A stretch of 64,000 bases of DNA, taken from NCBI GenBank assembly GCA_029721435.1, contig CM056573.1:99563447-99627446 (forward strand), read 5' to 3'. Of the stretch, positions 9,996 through 21,669 are shown one piece after another. The notes below the pieces were generated by a model that made no database searches, had not been told where the DNA came from, and was given only the letters and a program-made list of their open reading frames with translations. Every line of letters begins with the position of its first letter. The first letter of the stretch is position 1. Position numbers and translations under genes: made by a program. The stretch is from Gymnothorax reevesii (Eukaryota > Chordata > Actinopteri > Anguilliformes > Muraenidae).

Positions 9996-10184
9996 TCACG
10001 GGCATTCAATGTTGGTTTTACGTGGAGAGATTTCTCCGGATTCTCTAAATCTTTTGATGATATTCTGGACTGTAGATGATGAAATTCCTAAATTCCTTGC
10101 AATTGCACGTTGACAAATGCTGTTCTTAAAGTGTTGAACCATTTGCTCACGCAGTTGTTCACAAAGTGGTGAGCCTCGCCCCAT
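9996..10184 (-). pseudogene. Tc1 family A transposase, N-terminal HTH relic
   Basis: From ATG at 10182-10184 the minus strand encodes MGRGSPLCEQLREQMVQHF, then QRAIARNLGISSSTVQNIIK, a well-preserved paired-like helix-turn-helix, followed by KRFRESGEISPRKTN. The frame is open back to 10346 upstream, but the family start is the Met at 10184. It belongs to the outer element 4276-10543. The protein is cut off from its catalytic domain by the nested insertions, so it is a relic. Confidence 0.85.
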
Positions 10185-10545
10185 CCTGGCTTGTGAATGA
10201 CTGAGCCATTCTGGGATGGTCCTTTGATACCTAATCACTACACTCACTTGTTTCAAATTAACCTGTTCACCTGTGGAATGTTCCAAAAATGTGTTTTTTG
10301 AGCATTCCTCAACTTTCCCAGTCTTTTGTTGCCCCTGTCCCAGCATTTTTGGAAGGCCTCCCAGGCATCAAATTCAAAATGAGTTAAACTTTTTTTTTTT
10401 TTTGAAATATTATCAGTTTGAACATTAAATATCTTGTGTTTCTTGTGTACTCAATTGAATTTACGTCAAAAAGGATTTGCAAATAATTGTTTTTTTTTTT
10501 TTTGTTTTACACTATGTCCCAGCTTCATTGGAATTGGGGCTTGTA

Positions 10546-13500
10546 TTAATCCTATGTCTGCAGTTCACGTATTTGTGCTTGGCGCATAATGATTATGGCC
10601 ATGGCTCGCATGGTGCGCCGCAACATATGTGTTTGCTATTTTGTGGTCAATAAAGAAATTACATTCATACTTACAGATGTTGGCTAATAAAAACGTTGAT
10701 TTCATGTAGTTTGCTGACTTTGAATCAGTGGATCATATATTTCTTTTCCCTCCAAATATTATACCTGAAACAACATCTTAACAAGGAAAGCTTTAGTCTT
10801 GAAATTGCCTACTTCAATTTCCCTCTTGAAGCACATTTTTCTTTACAGCTAATAGCGACAGAAAATTATGTGCATAAAAATAACACCCACTGTTCCAGCA
10901 ATTCTGTAATTTGCATCAGGAAAGACAAGCTCCGCCCCTGGTGTCATCATCTTGATTTTGTTGCCATCATGAGAGAACTTACTGGGCACGAAAACCCCTG
11001 GCCTGCTGCTGCCGACATTTTGAGAAGGTGAGATTAAAATGTTTCCAGCACAAAAGAACTAAAAAAAAAAAAAAAGCCGCAGCTTTGAAGCGCAGAAAAG
11101 ATTAAGACGTTGTTCTTGAAAAGAAGAGTGTGGCATCACACTGTGGTGGCTGTGATGTTCACTCAGCAGGAGGTGAGGCACAGCTGTTTAAGCTCTGACT
11201 CGACCGCAGACTCGACTCTGCACCTGTGTAAGTGTGCAAAGGCCTCCCCTCCCCTCTGTCCTGATCTCTTCACAATAAATAAATAAATACGACGAAGATG
11301 CTACACTACAGAGCCCTGTACCCCCCATACTCTCTAGTCCAACTCCCGGACTTGTAATTTTGTCTTTTTCAACACTGCCCCTCTTAATCCTTTTATTTAT
11401 TTATTTATTTATTTTACATCTGGTCCCCTTTTCCCCTTTCCTTCATCTCCCAACATCTTCAACCAAATATTATCCGCCCCCCCCCCTTGGCATTCTCCTG
11501 CTGTTTCATTTACATTATTGTGTCAATCTATGAAACGGATTGGCCTACTCTCTTCAAATTAATGGTAGCCCCTGGTCCCCAAATTAAGCAGATGTACAAT
11601 ATTACAGGACAGAAAATCAACAAAAGTCTGTGCCTGACAGACACTGCAGCCTGCAGAGACACTGTGAAGGTCACGCCAGATCCTACACCTGATCCCAAAA
11701 CCACTAAGGGCAGCGCCAAGTTTGTTGCAATATGCAGATATTCCTAGTAGAACAGCTCAACACAATGTTGTGTCCTCTCTCATGCCTTGAGAAACCACTC
11801 CTGTGCCATTGTAATAAGCTGCCACTCTTGCCCTATTCAGTATCAGCTCAAAATAATCATTGGAAAAAGGTTCATGTTGTTTTTTGAGAAAACAATCAAA
11901 GGACACATTTTTCAAGTCTTAGACCCTGGAACAAGACCCCCCCGCTGCAGAGGTCATTTGCAGGCATTTTGAAAACAATGGCAATCAGTAAGGCTTTTGT
12001 CCTGTCCATCTTCACTACTAGAATGAAGCACAACATAATCCAGAACTCCATCACTCACTGCACTGAGTCTGCAGCTTTTCCGCCGTAGATATCAATAACC
12101 CATCCATTGAATGACAGCGATTCCTTCTTGTAGTTGACTTGAGATTATTGAAGCCATGACTTCTTGAGCCAACGCAAACAAAGAAGTTTGAATGGTTACA
12201 TTGACAGTTCCACTTGTAGAAAATTTTGAGGTTGGCTCCTCATTTAACATTGGAAGTCGTGTTTGAGAAATGTGTTGGCCAATGAAACTGACAATCTTCA
12301 GGGAAGAAGATAGAGATTTATAGGCTAAGGGATTTCACTGTTTGGCAGTGGGAAGCTGATTTAGAATAACTTTCTGCGGCTGGGGAGGGTGTGGTGGTAC
12401 TTTGCTACAACCACAATTGCACTCAGTTTCAGGGAACTGAATCCATAAGCAAGTTTCTTGGCACATTTTACATATTCTTCTTTTCCAACAGTCGCATAAT
12501 CCATTACACAATAGGATAAAAAATGTTTACCTATGTTATGTATGAGTGTTTTATGTACAGCACTGTTTATCATTTGTAAATGGAGATTTGTTGGATTTGT
12601 GCTGCTTTACTGGTCCGCTATTTGTTTATTTTCTTCATCATTTAGCACCCTCTGGTGGTCTGTCTGTAGAAAAACATGATCTGATGCAATAGCAGCTGTT
12701 TGGGATGAAATAGACTAGTGCTTTCTAGAAGCTTCTGGCTTCATCTTGCCTGGAGGGGGCCGGATCACCCAGGACTCCTGTAGATCTTTCCAGAATGTTC
12801 CTAGTCTATATAAATGCTGTGATTTTGTTCAGTTGAGCTGAGATTTTGTTTTGACATCAGAGTTACATAGTGGCATTAGAGTTTTATTTTAAGATTACAC
12901 TGTGGATTATTTGTAGAAATCTTTGGACCTAATTAGTGAAGAATAATTTTTTTTAAGTAGTCATTGCTGGTTTTCTTTGTTGTGATTTTCAAGTCATAAC
13001 ACCTTGAACTAGTTAAGCGAACTCTACAGGACAAAGTCAAAACTGCATACTGCCCTAAGGTCCAAACCTCCATACCAATCCACCTTATCTCCAAATTAAC
13101 AACAAACTGCAATCAAACAGGTATTGTACTTAAGCAGAGCAGTGTTGCTTGCAGGTAGGTGCTGCATTGATCATTCAGGAAAATCCTTTGACGTGGAGAA
13201 CCAACCTTACGGCACGTCCTTTATTTTATTCCCTCACGCCCTCTCAGTCTGTACTGGCAGTCCTATTGCCCTGAGCAAAGACATGCAGCTTTCACTGGAG
13301 AGGGGAAACCCAGCCGCTATTGTGGCTCAGCAAGGTCAAGCTCCTGAAGTTATGCTAGCGGTGCATGGGGTATACCTCCTGTTTTTGGGACTCAATCAAT
13401 CAGCACCGGCTCTGCTCTTGAAAGCCCACAGCTATAATTACGCATCTATTGCTGCGCAAAGAGACAGGGTTTCAGTATCCAGATTAATTACAACTGGCAG

Positions 13501-13715
13501 ATCTTAAGTAATGGCATTCAGTAATGAAAAGCATGGACACTCTACACCTGAAGGAGAGAAAGGGTAAGCATGGAGACAGGGAAGAGGACCGCTGTTTCAA
13601 AAAGAGACAGTATTGCATTTGGGCACATATTGCCTGATGGACTGTTAATGTACTGCTCGAGTGTTCTACCTTGCCTGGCAGTTGGATAAGTGAATATAGT
13701 TTTAACCTATTTTGG
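10546..13715. other. No gene recognised
   Basis: Unassigned DNA between repeats. Low-complexity points are an A-run at about 11061-11075, AATA repeats at 11274-11290 and TTTA repeats at 11393-11414. A TATA-like CTATATAAATGC lies at about 12806, but no exon follows it convincingly. The longest frame (13124-13507, 127 codons, plus strand) has no recognisable domain and is not called. Confidence 0.55.
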
Positions 13716-13718
13716 GCT

Positions 13719-13980
13719 CTATTTTCACAATCTAAGCGCATAATCTGAAGCGTGTGGCGCAAGTGCATTTAGGGTGTGTCCAAATCCATTTTTGCTAGTT
13801 TAGCGGCGGGTTATCAGGCCGAAATGCAAGGCGCAAGGTTCAAAGGGGTCGTACTTCATCTCTTAATTAATCTTAAGCGTGTTTTGGACGTAATACGAAA
13901 TAAGCCAATCAGAGTCTCATCTCCCATGTCCTTTAAAAGCCAGATGCCCCAGCTTTATAAGGGCGCATATGCCTGGTAGC
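13719..13980 (+). mobile_element. Terminal fragment of a teleost hAT-like element
   Basis: It begins GGGCTCTATTTTCACAATCT and continues with AAGCGCA, GTGTGGCGCAAGTGCATTTA, GGGTGTGTCC and CCAATCAGAGTCTCATCTCCC. From memory this is the 5' end of an abundant fish DNA transposon usually classed with hAT. The opposite terminus was not found and no transposase is visible, so it is a truncated copy. Classification is from recognition only. Confidence 0.5.
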
Positions 13981-14564
13981 AGGGAAAAAGAAAAAAATAT
14001 ACAAAGTGTATGCTGCAGATGAAAGGGTCTGCAAAGCAAGCGAGACAAGTAAACTGTCTTTTTTGAACATTTTGATTTACTTAAAGTATGGAAACTGGAA
14101 CACGATAATCTACAAAAATGTAATAAAAACATTTTTCAAATATTGTTCAAAATTATTTTACTGATAACCTTATGTTAAAAATCATCATACTGAATTTCCG
14201 GGGCTGCATTTGAACTTCACATTACATTACAACTACAATAATAATACAAGCAAAAAAATAATAATAATTTAGGGTTTATTGTTTGATTTTTCCTTAAAGT
14301 GGAATGTCCGTTTTGTTAGAAATAAGGTATATTTCAGAATTCAGATATTACTGAGTTAGTGAGTTTTACTTGTTCCTTATAAGGTGTAGAAAGGTTGTGA
14401 GCTCAGAAATGGGAACTGTTAGCTTTTCATTGCAGGGTGAATGTTTTGACTGTTTTATCAATTTTCCTGTCTGTGAAGCTGCAATCTTGAATTATAAAGC
14501 ATTAAATAATCTAACACCAAAATAGTCGGATTTGGCTTCTGCGCGAAGGGGTTAAGTGCATATA

Positions 14565-16166
14565 TGGCGCCCTCCCTAATTATTGGCACCCCTGGTTAAG
14601 ATGTGTTCTTTAGCTTCTAAGAAATTCAGTTTTTTTCTAAATAATATAGGACCACAATTAAAAAAAGAGGGAAATCCAACCTTTAATTCAAGTGCATTTA
14701 TTCAGTGGGAGAAAAATGCCACATTAAGAAATAATTCTTTTACATCAAATCATGTGTGCCACAATTATTAGCACCCCTGATTTTAATACTTTGTACAACC
14801 CCCTTTTGCCTACAAAACAGCACCTAATCCTCTCCTATAATGTTACACAAGATGGGAGAGTACAGAAAGAGGGATCTTCGACCATTCCTCTTTGCACAAT
14901 CTCTCTAAATCATCCAGCGACCTGGGTCCTCTCCTCTGCACTCTCCTCTTCAGCTCACTCCACAGGTTTTCAATAGGGTTGAGGTCTGGGGACTGAGATG
15001 GTCACGGGAGGAGCTTGATTCTGTCTCTGGTGAACCATTTCTGTGTAGATTTGGCCACATGTTTAGGGTCATTATCTTTCTGAAAGACCCAGTGACGACC
15101 CATCTTCAGCTTTCAGGCAGAGGCCACCAGATTTTCATTTAAAATGCCCTGGTATTTCAAAGCGTTCATGATGCCATGCACCCTAACAATGTTCTCAGCG
15201 CCTCTGGCAGAGGGACAGGCCCACAGCATCACCGATCCTCCCCCATACTTCACAGTGGACATGAGGTGCTTTTCTGCATACTCATCTTTTGTGTTCCGCC
15301 AGACCCACTTAGAGTGTTTGCTGCCTAAAGCTCTATCTTGGTCTCATCTGACCAATGCAAACAGACCCAGTTGAAGTCCCAGTACCGCTTAGTGAACTCC
15401 AGACGTTTGCGTTTATGATTGTGACTGAGAAAGGGTTTTTTCCGTGCATGCCTCCCAAACAGCTTGTTCGCATGTAGATGGTTGTTTTGGAGACTTTGTG
15501 ACCCCAAGATGCTATCATTTGTTGAAGTTCTTTAACAGTGAGCTTTTGAGAACTTTTTATTTCTCTTTCCATCCTCCTCACCGTGCGTGGTGGCAAAATA
15601 ACCTTGCGTCCTCGTCCAGGCTTGTTTACCACTGTTCCAGTTGTTTTAAACTTCTTAATGATTCCTCTGACAGTAGATATGGGCAGGTGCAGGCGAGTGG
15701 CTATTTTCGTGAAGCCATTGCCTGACTTGTGACGGTCGACACACATCTGCCTTACTTGAATGGTGTGTTCCTTTCTCTTTCCCATGTTGAAGAGTGGATA
15801 AGAGAAATGGTCTCTGTGTCATGTGATATTTATACCCCAGGGAAACAGAAAGTGATGATTTACTAATTAAATTTATTAGATACTCTGATCAACTTTGTAA
15901 ACTACTGTAGAAATGACAGAAATTCTTCAGTTACATTTAATTCCTAGGAATTGTTTGGGGTGTCAATAATTGTGGAACAGGTGATTTTATGAAAAATAAT
16001 TATTTCTTAGTCAGGGATTTTTTTTCCCCTTAAAATTCACTTGAGTTGAAGGTTACATTTTTCTACAATTTTCAGTGTGAGAGTATGCTTCTGCAATAAA
16101 AAATGAATTTATTTTATGGCTTTTAACACATCTTTACCGGGGGGCCAATAATAATGGAGGGCGCTG
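14565..16166 (-). mobile_element. Tc1/mariner family C copy
   Basis: The left end GGCGCCCTCCCTAATTATTG and the right end (other strand) CAGCGCCCTCCATTATTATT form inverted repeats. TA lies at the left flank. The transposase runs on the minus strand across the interior (about 14870-15785). At 1.6 kb it has normal length, with no large insertion. A second copy, in the opposite orientation, is at 56137-57734. Confidence 0.88.
14870..15785 (-). pseudogene. Tc1 family C transposase relic
   Basis: ATG at 15783-15785 opens MGKRKEHTIQVRQMCVDRHK, followed by an HTH (TKIATRLHLPISTVRGIIKK) and a GRGRKVILPP linker. The frame is intact for about 110 codons, then shifts near 15450. Downstream pieces keep WSDETKIEL (first catalytic Asp, about 15335-15360), a GGGSVMLWA box, a second-Asp segment with [11 protein letters not shown], and [11 protein letters not shown] (final Glu). 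Several frameshifts and stops inactivate it, but the DD34E motif residues survive, implying moderate age. Confidence 0.85.
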
Positions 16167-16169
16167 AAT

Positions 16170-16567
16170 ATTCCCTTCTTTCTTGAGTCTCTTTGCTCAT
16201 GCAAAATGAGTCAGGAAATGGTTAGTGGACAACAAAGTAAACGTTTTGTAGTGGCCAAGCCAGAGCACTGACCTCAATCCTATCAAAAATCAGTGGAGGG
16301 AAACATGTAGAAACCTTGTGATCAATCACAGGGAGCATTTGGAGGCTGTAGCTTTGCCATCAATTACTGAGAAAAGGGTATGAATAATTCTGGACATGGC
16401 ATTTTTTGCAAATCTGTCAAATAAAATAGCAAAAAGAATTTTATTTCTTGAAACATTGTTTACTGTACTTCTTATAGCCTTATGTCAACTTACTGTGTAA
16501 TTTGGGCAAGAATAATAATCTTGGGGGGAAAAAGAAAATTGATAGGGGTGTGAATAATTTTTGGTGC

Positions 16568-16570
<3 letters not shown>
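16170..16570 (+). mobile_element. 3' half of a Tc1 element (family F)
   Basis: The right end reads GGGGTGTGAATAATTTTTGG then TGCCAC, followed by TA: the inverted end of a Tc1 family that starts GTGGCACCAAAAATTATTC. Upstream, degenerate plus-strand coding (GCCAAGCCAGAGCACTGACC..CAATCCTATC) corresponds to the SPDLNPIE region. The 5' half is absent; it abuts the family C element almost directly. Confidence 0.65.

Positions 16571-16614
<44 letters not shown>
16571..16614. repeat. (TA)n microsatellite
   Basis: About 21 TA units immediately after the family F terminus; likely expanded from the TA target site. Confidence 0.95.
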
Positions 16615-16620
<6 letters not shown>

Positions 16621-16689
16621 TATTTATTCCTTTATTTTTTTGTGGTAATTATTTGAAACTTTTTTCCTTTTTTTTTTTTAATTCTTCTG

Positions 16690-17212
16690 ATTTCTCCTGT
16701 ATTGCAAATCTGACACTTCCCATGGATACATTTATGCCCAATCTCTTAAGTGATACAACTGAGGCCTGCAGTTCTATAGCCATTAGTCTGGGTTCTTTTG
16801 TGACCTCCAGAATCTCTGACGTGCTTTTGGTGGAATTTTGGTAGGCAGGAAGGTTCACCATTGTTCCTATTTCATTCTACTTGAAGCTAATGTGGTATGC
16901 TGGAATCCCAGAGCTTAATAAGCAGTTTTGAATACCTTTCCAGGTCAAAAATTTTGTTTCTGTTCTTGAATTTCCTTATATTGCCGCATCATATGCTGAT
17001 TTCAGCCCACTCCACGTTGCCAGACTGGTTCTATTTACATGATGTTAAGATTCAAGAGGGCTGGGGTAATCAGCGTTTTGTGCCAACTTGGGTTATCTCT
17101 ATCTAGTATTAAAATAAGTATTAAAATAAATTTGATAATTTGAAATTATGTGTCAGTGTGTCAGATATCTAAAAAGAGAAATGATGAAAGGTGCAAATAC
17201 TTTCACAGCACA
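16690..17212 (-). mobile_element. Tc1 family B fragment (5' part)
   Basis: On the minus strand the outer part of the family B end (TGTGAAAGTATTTGCACC, from 17212) leads into a degenerate transposase N-terminal region. NLPAYQNSTKS..EILEVTKEPRLMAIELQA lies at about 16745-16860. The catalytic half is missing. It is strongly decayed, with many stops. Confidence 0.7.
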
Positions 17213-17214
17213 AT

Positions 17215-18055
17215 ACTTAATACCTTTAGGGCAACAGACAACTCTGTTGTAGTCTATATCACTGTCTGCAATTCTACGGTTGCATTATCACCAATGAATA
17301 ATGGGAAAACTTGAAACTAGTTCACAGCGAAGAAAGAAACATAAACTCTAAGTGTGAAAAGGAGAATTTGAATGTATTTAAAAATAACTGACCCATTAGA
17401 ATGAAACATGAGACCACTTAATGGTCATCAAAGCTCTAATAAGCCTGCTGAACACTGCCCTCAAAGAGAGTCAACAGTGACAGGCATATTGTTTGCCAGG
17501 TCACACAATGCTCATAAATACACCCCTCGGTCATTAAGGGACTCCCCATCTGCCATTAAGGGCAACAAAATGTTTTAGAGTCACATATGCCCAGGAGCAT
17601 AATCTATCAATATTTCATTAATGAACCAGCAACCTCCTCTTCTACAAGCAAAGAAAGTACAGGGGTCATTCAGCCCAGAGCCAACAAAATTCAAGGACTT
17701 TTGAAGGACCCCTCAAGTGCTCTCAAGCACTTTCCTTACTTGTAAATTACAAACAGAATGATGAAGTACACCAAAAACAGTTAATGAATTCAACCCAGAG
17801 TTAAGGACTTAAAATGTATTTGATTTAACTGGTCAAAAATGTAAGAATTTAATGACAAGTCACTTAAAACAGTTGAGCGGAACTGTTTTACTTTTTTCAG
17901 TGTACTGTTACAGCCCCAGTCAAGGGTTGAGCAGTTCATATGAATTAGCTGCGGGTGAGAATCCCCTCTCTCCTCCCCAGAAACCCATAAGTACACTGTA
18001 GGCTATGTGTGAAAACGATTGACAGAGTATTTATTTTAAATCTTGCAAACAATTT
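17215..18055. other. No gene recognised
   Basis: Unique-looking DNA without terminal repeats or defensible coding. Fairly even base composition around 17400-17720 could reflect conserved non-coding sequence, but nothing in the sequence alone proves it. Confidence 0.5.
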
Positions 18056-18588
18056 CTTAATGAAGAGCACATTTTTCAGGGTCTTGTTTCAGCAAGACAA
18101 TGCCAACCCAAATTCTGCATAGGGTACAACAGTGCGGCTTCATAATGAAAGAGTGTGGGTAATAGAATGGCCTGCCTACAGTCCAGATCTGTCTCCCATT
18201 GAAAAATGTGGGGTGCAATATGACAACGGAGACCCTGGACAATCAAGCAACTGAAGTTGTACATCAAGCTAAAATGGGTAAAAATTCTATCTACAGAGCT
18301 TAAGTCCTCAATTTCCGAACGCTTATTAAGTGTTGTTAAAAGGGAAGGTGATGTAACACAGTAGAAAACATGCCCCTGTCCCAGCTTTTTTGTAACATGT
18401 TGCTGGCATCAAATTCAAAATGAGCGACTAATTAAAAAAAACAATAAACTTTATCAGTTTGAACAATAAATATCTTGACTTTGAAGTATACTCAATTGAA
18501 TATAGGTCAAAAAGGATTTGCAAATCGTTGTATTCGGTTTTCATTCACATCTTACACAACGTCCCAACGTCATTGGAATTGGGGTTTG
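18056..18588 (+). mobile_element. Tc1 family A, 3' half
   Basis: Plus-strand relic starting inside the transposase: CAGCAAGACAATGCCAAC encodes QQDNAN (second catalytic Asp), and CCTACAGTCCAGATCTGTCT encodes the YSPDLSPIE segment. It ends with CATTGGAATTGGGGTTTG and TA at 18589-18590, the family A terminus. The 5' half and first Asp are absent. Confidence 0.82.
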
Positions 18589-18590
18589 TA

Positions 18591-19413
18591 TAAATCATAT
18601 TAACTGCACTGATGAAATGACCACAGCCTGTCTTTCAAGGTCTCGAAGAGGTGAAGAAAAATTGTGTTCAATGGAGCTGCTAATTATAATGAAGTAGTCA
18701 TAGGCCAGATGAATGACAAAATCAACACAAACATTTTGAGGTTTGCATATATGAACACTGAGGAAAGTTCTTTAGCGTCAAACCAAATCCAAATAATAAT
18801 TCCAATCCTTAAAAGCATCAAGTGATATACATATGATTATGGTTAAATACAAAAGAGTTACTTGTAATATTGTTGTGATTTAGTTGACTTCGTGTAACTG
18901 AGAAAACACCACTGCTAAATGAGTGAAAACCATTCAGCCCTCCATTTAAAGAATAGTTCCTTGAGCACTGCAGCTTACTTGGTTTATTTCATAGTGTTAT
19001 GTCAGCTCATGAGAGGTAGTATTGTTTATGCTTGGGCCAAAAACTGGGATAATGAAGACATCTTTTGTAATTTGAGTGGAGAAAATAAACAAATGTAACT
19101 GCAAGTGTTAACTACGGGGTCCAAGCAACATGAGGTAATCATCAGTCTTGTAGCAGTGAGGAAAGCAATTTACAAGTTTTTCAAACAATTTTGAGTTCAT
19201 GGCGCATACTTTGTCCAGCAGTTTTCAGGTTTATAAAGTCTTTGAAATGTCTTTGAAATATCAGCTGTTGCCAATTTTTGTTACCCCAATTTTCGCAGTT
19301 TTTTTATTGAAAATTATGCAGTTTAATGTCTCATTCTACTCTGGAATAAAAGTATGAACATGATAGAACAAATAGATGATTGAAGTTAAAAAAGAATTCA
19401 TGGAATCAATCCA
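18591..19413. other. No gene recognised
   Basis: AT-rich, unassigned DNA between two Tc1 copies. No domain, SINE box or repeat is recognised. Confidence 0.55.
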
Positions 19414-20938
19414 CAGTGCTGTGAAAAAGTATTTGCCCCCTTCCTGATTTCTTATTTTTTTGCTTACTTGTCACGCTTCAATGTTTCAGATCATCAAACA
19501 AATTGTAATATTAGACAAAAAGAACCAGAGTAAATACAAAATGCAGTTTCAAATGATGATTTCATTTATTAAGGGAGTAAAGGTATCCAAATCTACCTGG
19601 CCCTATGTGGGGAAAAAGTAATCCCCTCCCTTGTTAAATCATGAATTAATTGTGATTAACCACATTTTTTTAGATCAATTTCACTAGCCACACCCATCCC
19701 TAACTACTGCCAGACCTATTGAAATAAGAAATCACTTAATTAGAACCTGTTTGACGTAGTGAAGTAGGCTAAAAGATCTCAAAGTGCAACACATAATGCC
19801 GCGATCTAAAGAAATTGAAGAACAGATGACAAACAAAGTCATTGACATCTATCGGTCTGGAAAGGATTACAAAGCCATTTCTAAGGCTTTGGAACTCCAG
19901 CAAACCACAGTGAGAGCCACTGTCCACAAATGGAGAAAACTTGGTACAGTGGTTAACTTTCCCAGGAGTGGCCAGCCTACCAAAATTTCTCTAAGAGCCC
20001 ATCAACGACTCATCCAGGAGGTCACAAAAGAACCCAAAACAACATCTAAAGAACTGCAGGCCTCACTAGCCTCAGTTAAAGACGGTGTTCATGATTCAAC
20101 GTCAAGAAAGAGACTGGACAAAAATTGCATCCATGGAAGAGTTCTAAGGCGAAAACTACTGCTGACCAACAACAACACAAAGGATTTGGAAGGTGTGTGT
20201 TCCGTTACGTCCGGCATAAAACTAACACAACATTTCATAAAAAGAACATCATTCCAACAGTCAAACGTGGTGGTAGTGTGATGGTTTGGGGCCGCTTCAG
20301 GACCGGGATGACTTGCCGTCATTGATGGAACCATGAATTCTGCTCTCAACCAGAAAATCCTAAAGGAGAATGTCCGACCATCAGTTTGTGACCTCAAGCT
20401 CAAGCGCACTTGGGTTATGCAGTAGGACAATGATTCGAAACACACCAACAAGTCCACCTCTGAACATCTTAAAAACAACCCAAAATGAAGGTTTTGAGTG
20501 TGGCCTAGTCAAAATCCGGACTAAAATCTGATTGAGATGCTGTAGCATGACCTTCAACAGGTCGTTCATGCTCAAAAACCCTTCAATGTAGCTGAATTAA
20601 AACAATTTTGCAAAGCAGAGAGGGCCAAAATTCCTCCAGAGAGATGTGAAAGACATTGCCAGTTATCGCAAATGCTCGATTGCAGTTGTTGCTGAGAGTG
20701 GCACAACCAACTATTAGATTTAGGGGGCAATTACTTTTTCACACTGGGCCAGTTAGGTTTGGAAAGCTTTTTCCCTCAAGTAATGAAATTATCACTCAAA
20801 AACTTCATTTTGTATTTACCCAGGTTATCTTTCTCTAATGGAAAAATTTGTTTGATGATCTGAAACATTTAAGTGTGACAAATATGCAAAAAAAAAGAAA
20901 GAAATCAGGAAGAGGGCAAATACTTTTTCACAGCAGTG
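19414..20938 (+). mobile_element. Tc1/mariner family B copy
   Basis: The left end CAGTGCTGTGAAAAAGTATT and the right end (other strand) CACTGCTGTGAAAAAGTATT are inverted repeats. TA follows at 20939-20940. Its size (1.52 kb) is near normal although the transposase centre has a deletion. It is the most complete family B copy here. Confidence 0.88.
19796..20660 (+). pseudogene. Tc1 family B transposase relic
   Basis: The family start ATG (19796) opens MPRSKEIEEQMTNKVIDIYR, an HTH region with AISKALELQQTTVRATVHKW, then NFPRSGQPTKISLRAHQR. The frame stays open to about 20281, but a deletion near 20170 removes the segment holding the first catalytic Asp and shifts the following part. Further on, VMQ*DNDSKH (about 20416-20442) has a stop replacing the usual second Gln before the second Asp. 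The final Glu region survives as LIEML near 20527. Clearly inactive. Confidence 0.85.
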
Positions 20939-20940
20939 TA

Positions 20941-21644
20941 TAAACCAAAATGTATTCTATATGTTTGACTCGAAGTAGCCGCCTTTGGCAGATATAACAG
21001 CTGAACAATTGTGGCATTCTTTCGACGATGGAAATCAAATATTCTTCAGAAAGTTCTTCCCAACTGTGTTGCAGAAGTTCCCATAAATGTGAGACACTTG
21101 TAGGTTGCTTTGCTGTCACTCTTCTGTCCAGTTCATCCCAAACCATCTCGATGGGGTTTAAGTCTGGAGACTGTGCTGGCCACTGCAAGTTTTCAAGCTT
21201 ACCATCTTGTTTTTTTTTTGTCCTAAGGTAGTTCTGGCAGAGTGTGGACTTAAGTTTTGGGTCATTATCTTGCTGTAGGATGAACCCCTGACCAACTAGG
21301 CGCATACCAGAGGGTACTGCATGGCACTGGAGAATGCTGTGGTAGCCGTTTTGGTTCAGGGTGCCTTTCACTCTATACGTCACTGACCCTGGATCCAGCA
21401 AAACAAGCCCGGCCTAGACCATAACGCTTCCTCCTCCATGAGTTTATGTCACACACTGAGAAACCATCCTTTCACCTACTCGACGGTGTACAAAAAACCT
21501 GGGTAACCTTACCTTTTGTTTAAAACTTCTGACAGTTCACCACTTACCATGTACCATTTCAAGCTATTCATTGGACTGGAACTGCATAATTTTCAGTAAA
21601 AAACTGAAAAAATTGGGGTGATCTAAAACTTTTGACCAGTACTG
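20941..21644 (-). mobile_element. Tc1 family E, internally deleted
   Basis: The right terminus, on the minus strand, reads CAGTACTGGTCAAAAGTTTT then AGATCACCCC, a known style of teleost Tc1 end, with TA at 21645-21646. The other end directly abuts the family B element at 20938-20940 and has no clear matching repeat. At 0.7 kb it has lost the N-terminal half of its transposase. Confidence 0.78.
20945..21401 (-). pseudogene. Tc1 family E transposase, C-terminal half
   Basis: One open minus-strand stretch encodes the second half of the catalytic domain: GQGFILQQDNDPKLKSTLC holds the second Asp, and [20 protein letters not shown] holds the final Glu. ELLQHSWEELSEEYLISIVE and a C-terminal tail follow. 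The two acidic residues are 37 apart because RTKKKQDGK expands the loop. The DNA-binding domains and first Asp are deleted, so it could not act alone. It is notable for remaining open over about 150 codons. Confidence 0.82.
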
Positions 21645-21669
21645 TAGTAGCCAGATATTTAAATATTTA

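Larger units (their letters stand above)
4276..10543 (-). mobile_element. Tc1/mariner family A copy, interrupted by nested transposons
   Basis: The left end reads CAAACCCCAATTCCAA and the right end, on the other strand, CAAGCCCCAATTCCAATG: the inverted ends of a common teleost Tc1 family. A TA follows the right end. Only about 0.86 kb (4276-5134) and 0.71 kb (9830-10543) belong to this element; the 4.7 kb between them is a family B Tc1 inserted at a TA. Transposase coding is on the minus strand, with the HTH part at about 10000-10184 and the C-terminal part at 4500-5100. Frames are broken, so it is a relic. It is the oldest layer of the nest. Confidence 0.85.

Noticed and set aside
12800..12820. 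TATA-like CTATATAAATGC as a promoter
   Set aside because: A TATA motif alone in AT-rich DNA is uninformative; no exon or LTR structure follows.
13124..13507. 127-codon plus-strand frame
   Set aside because: No recognisable domain, signal or conserved pattern, and no splice-bounded structure; frames of this length arise by chance in 64 kb.
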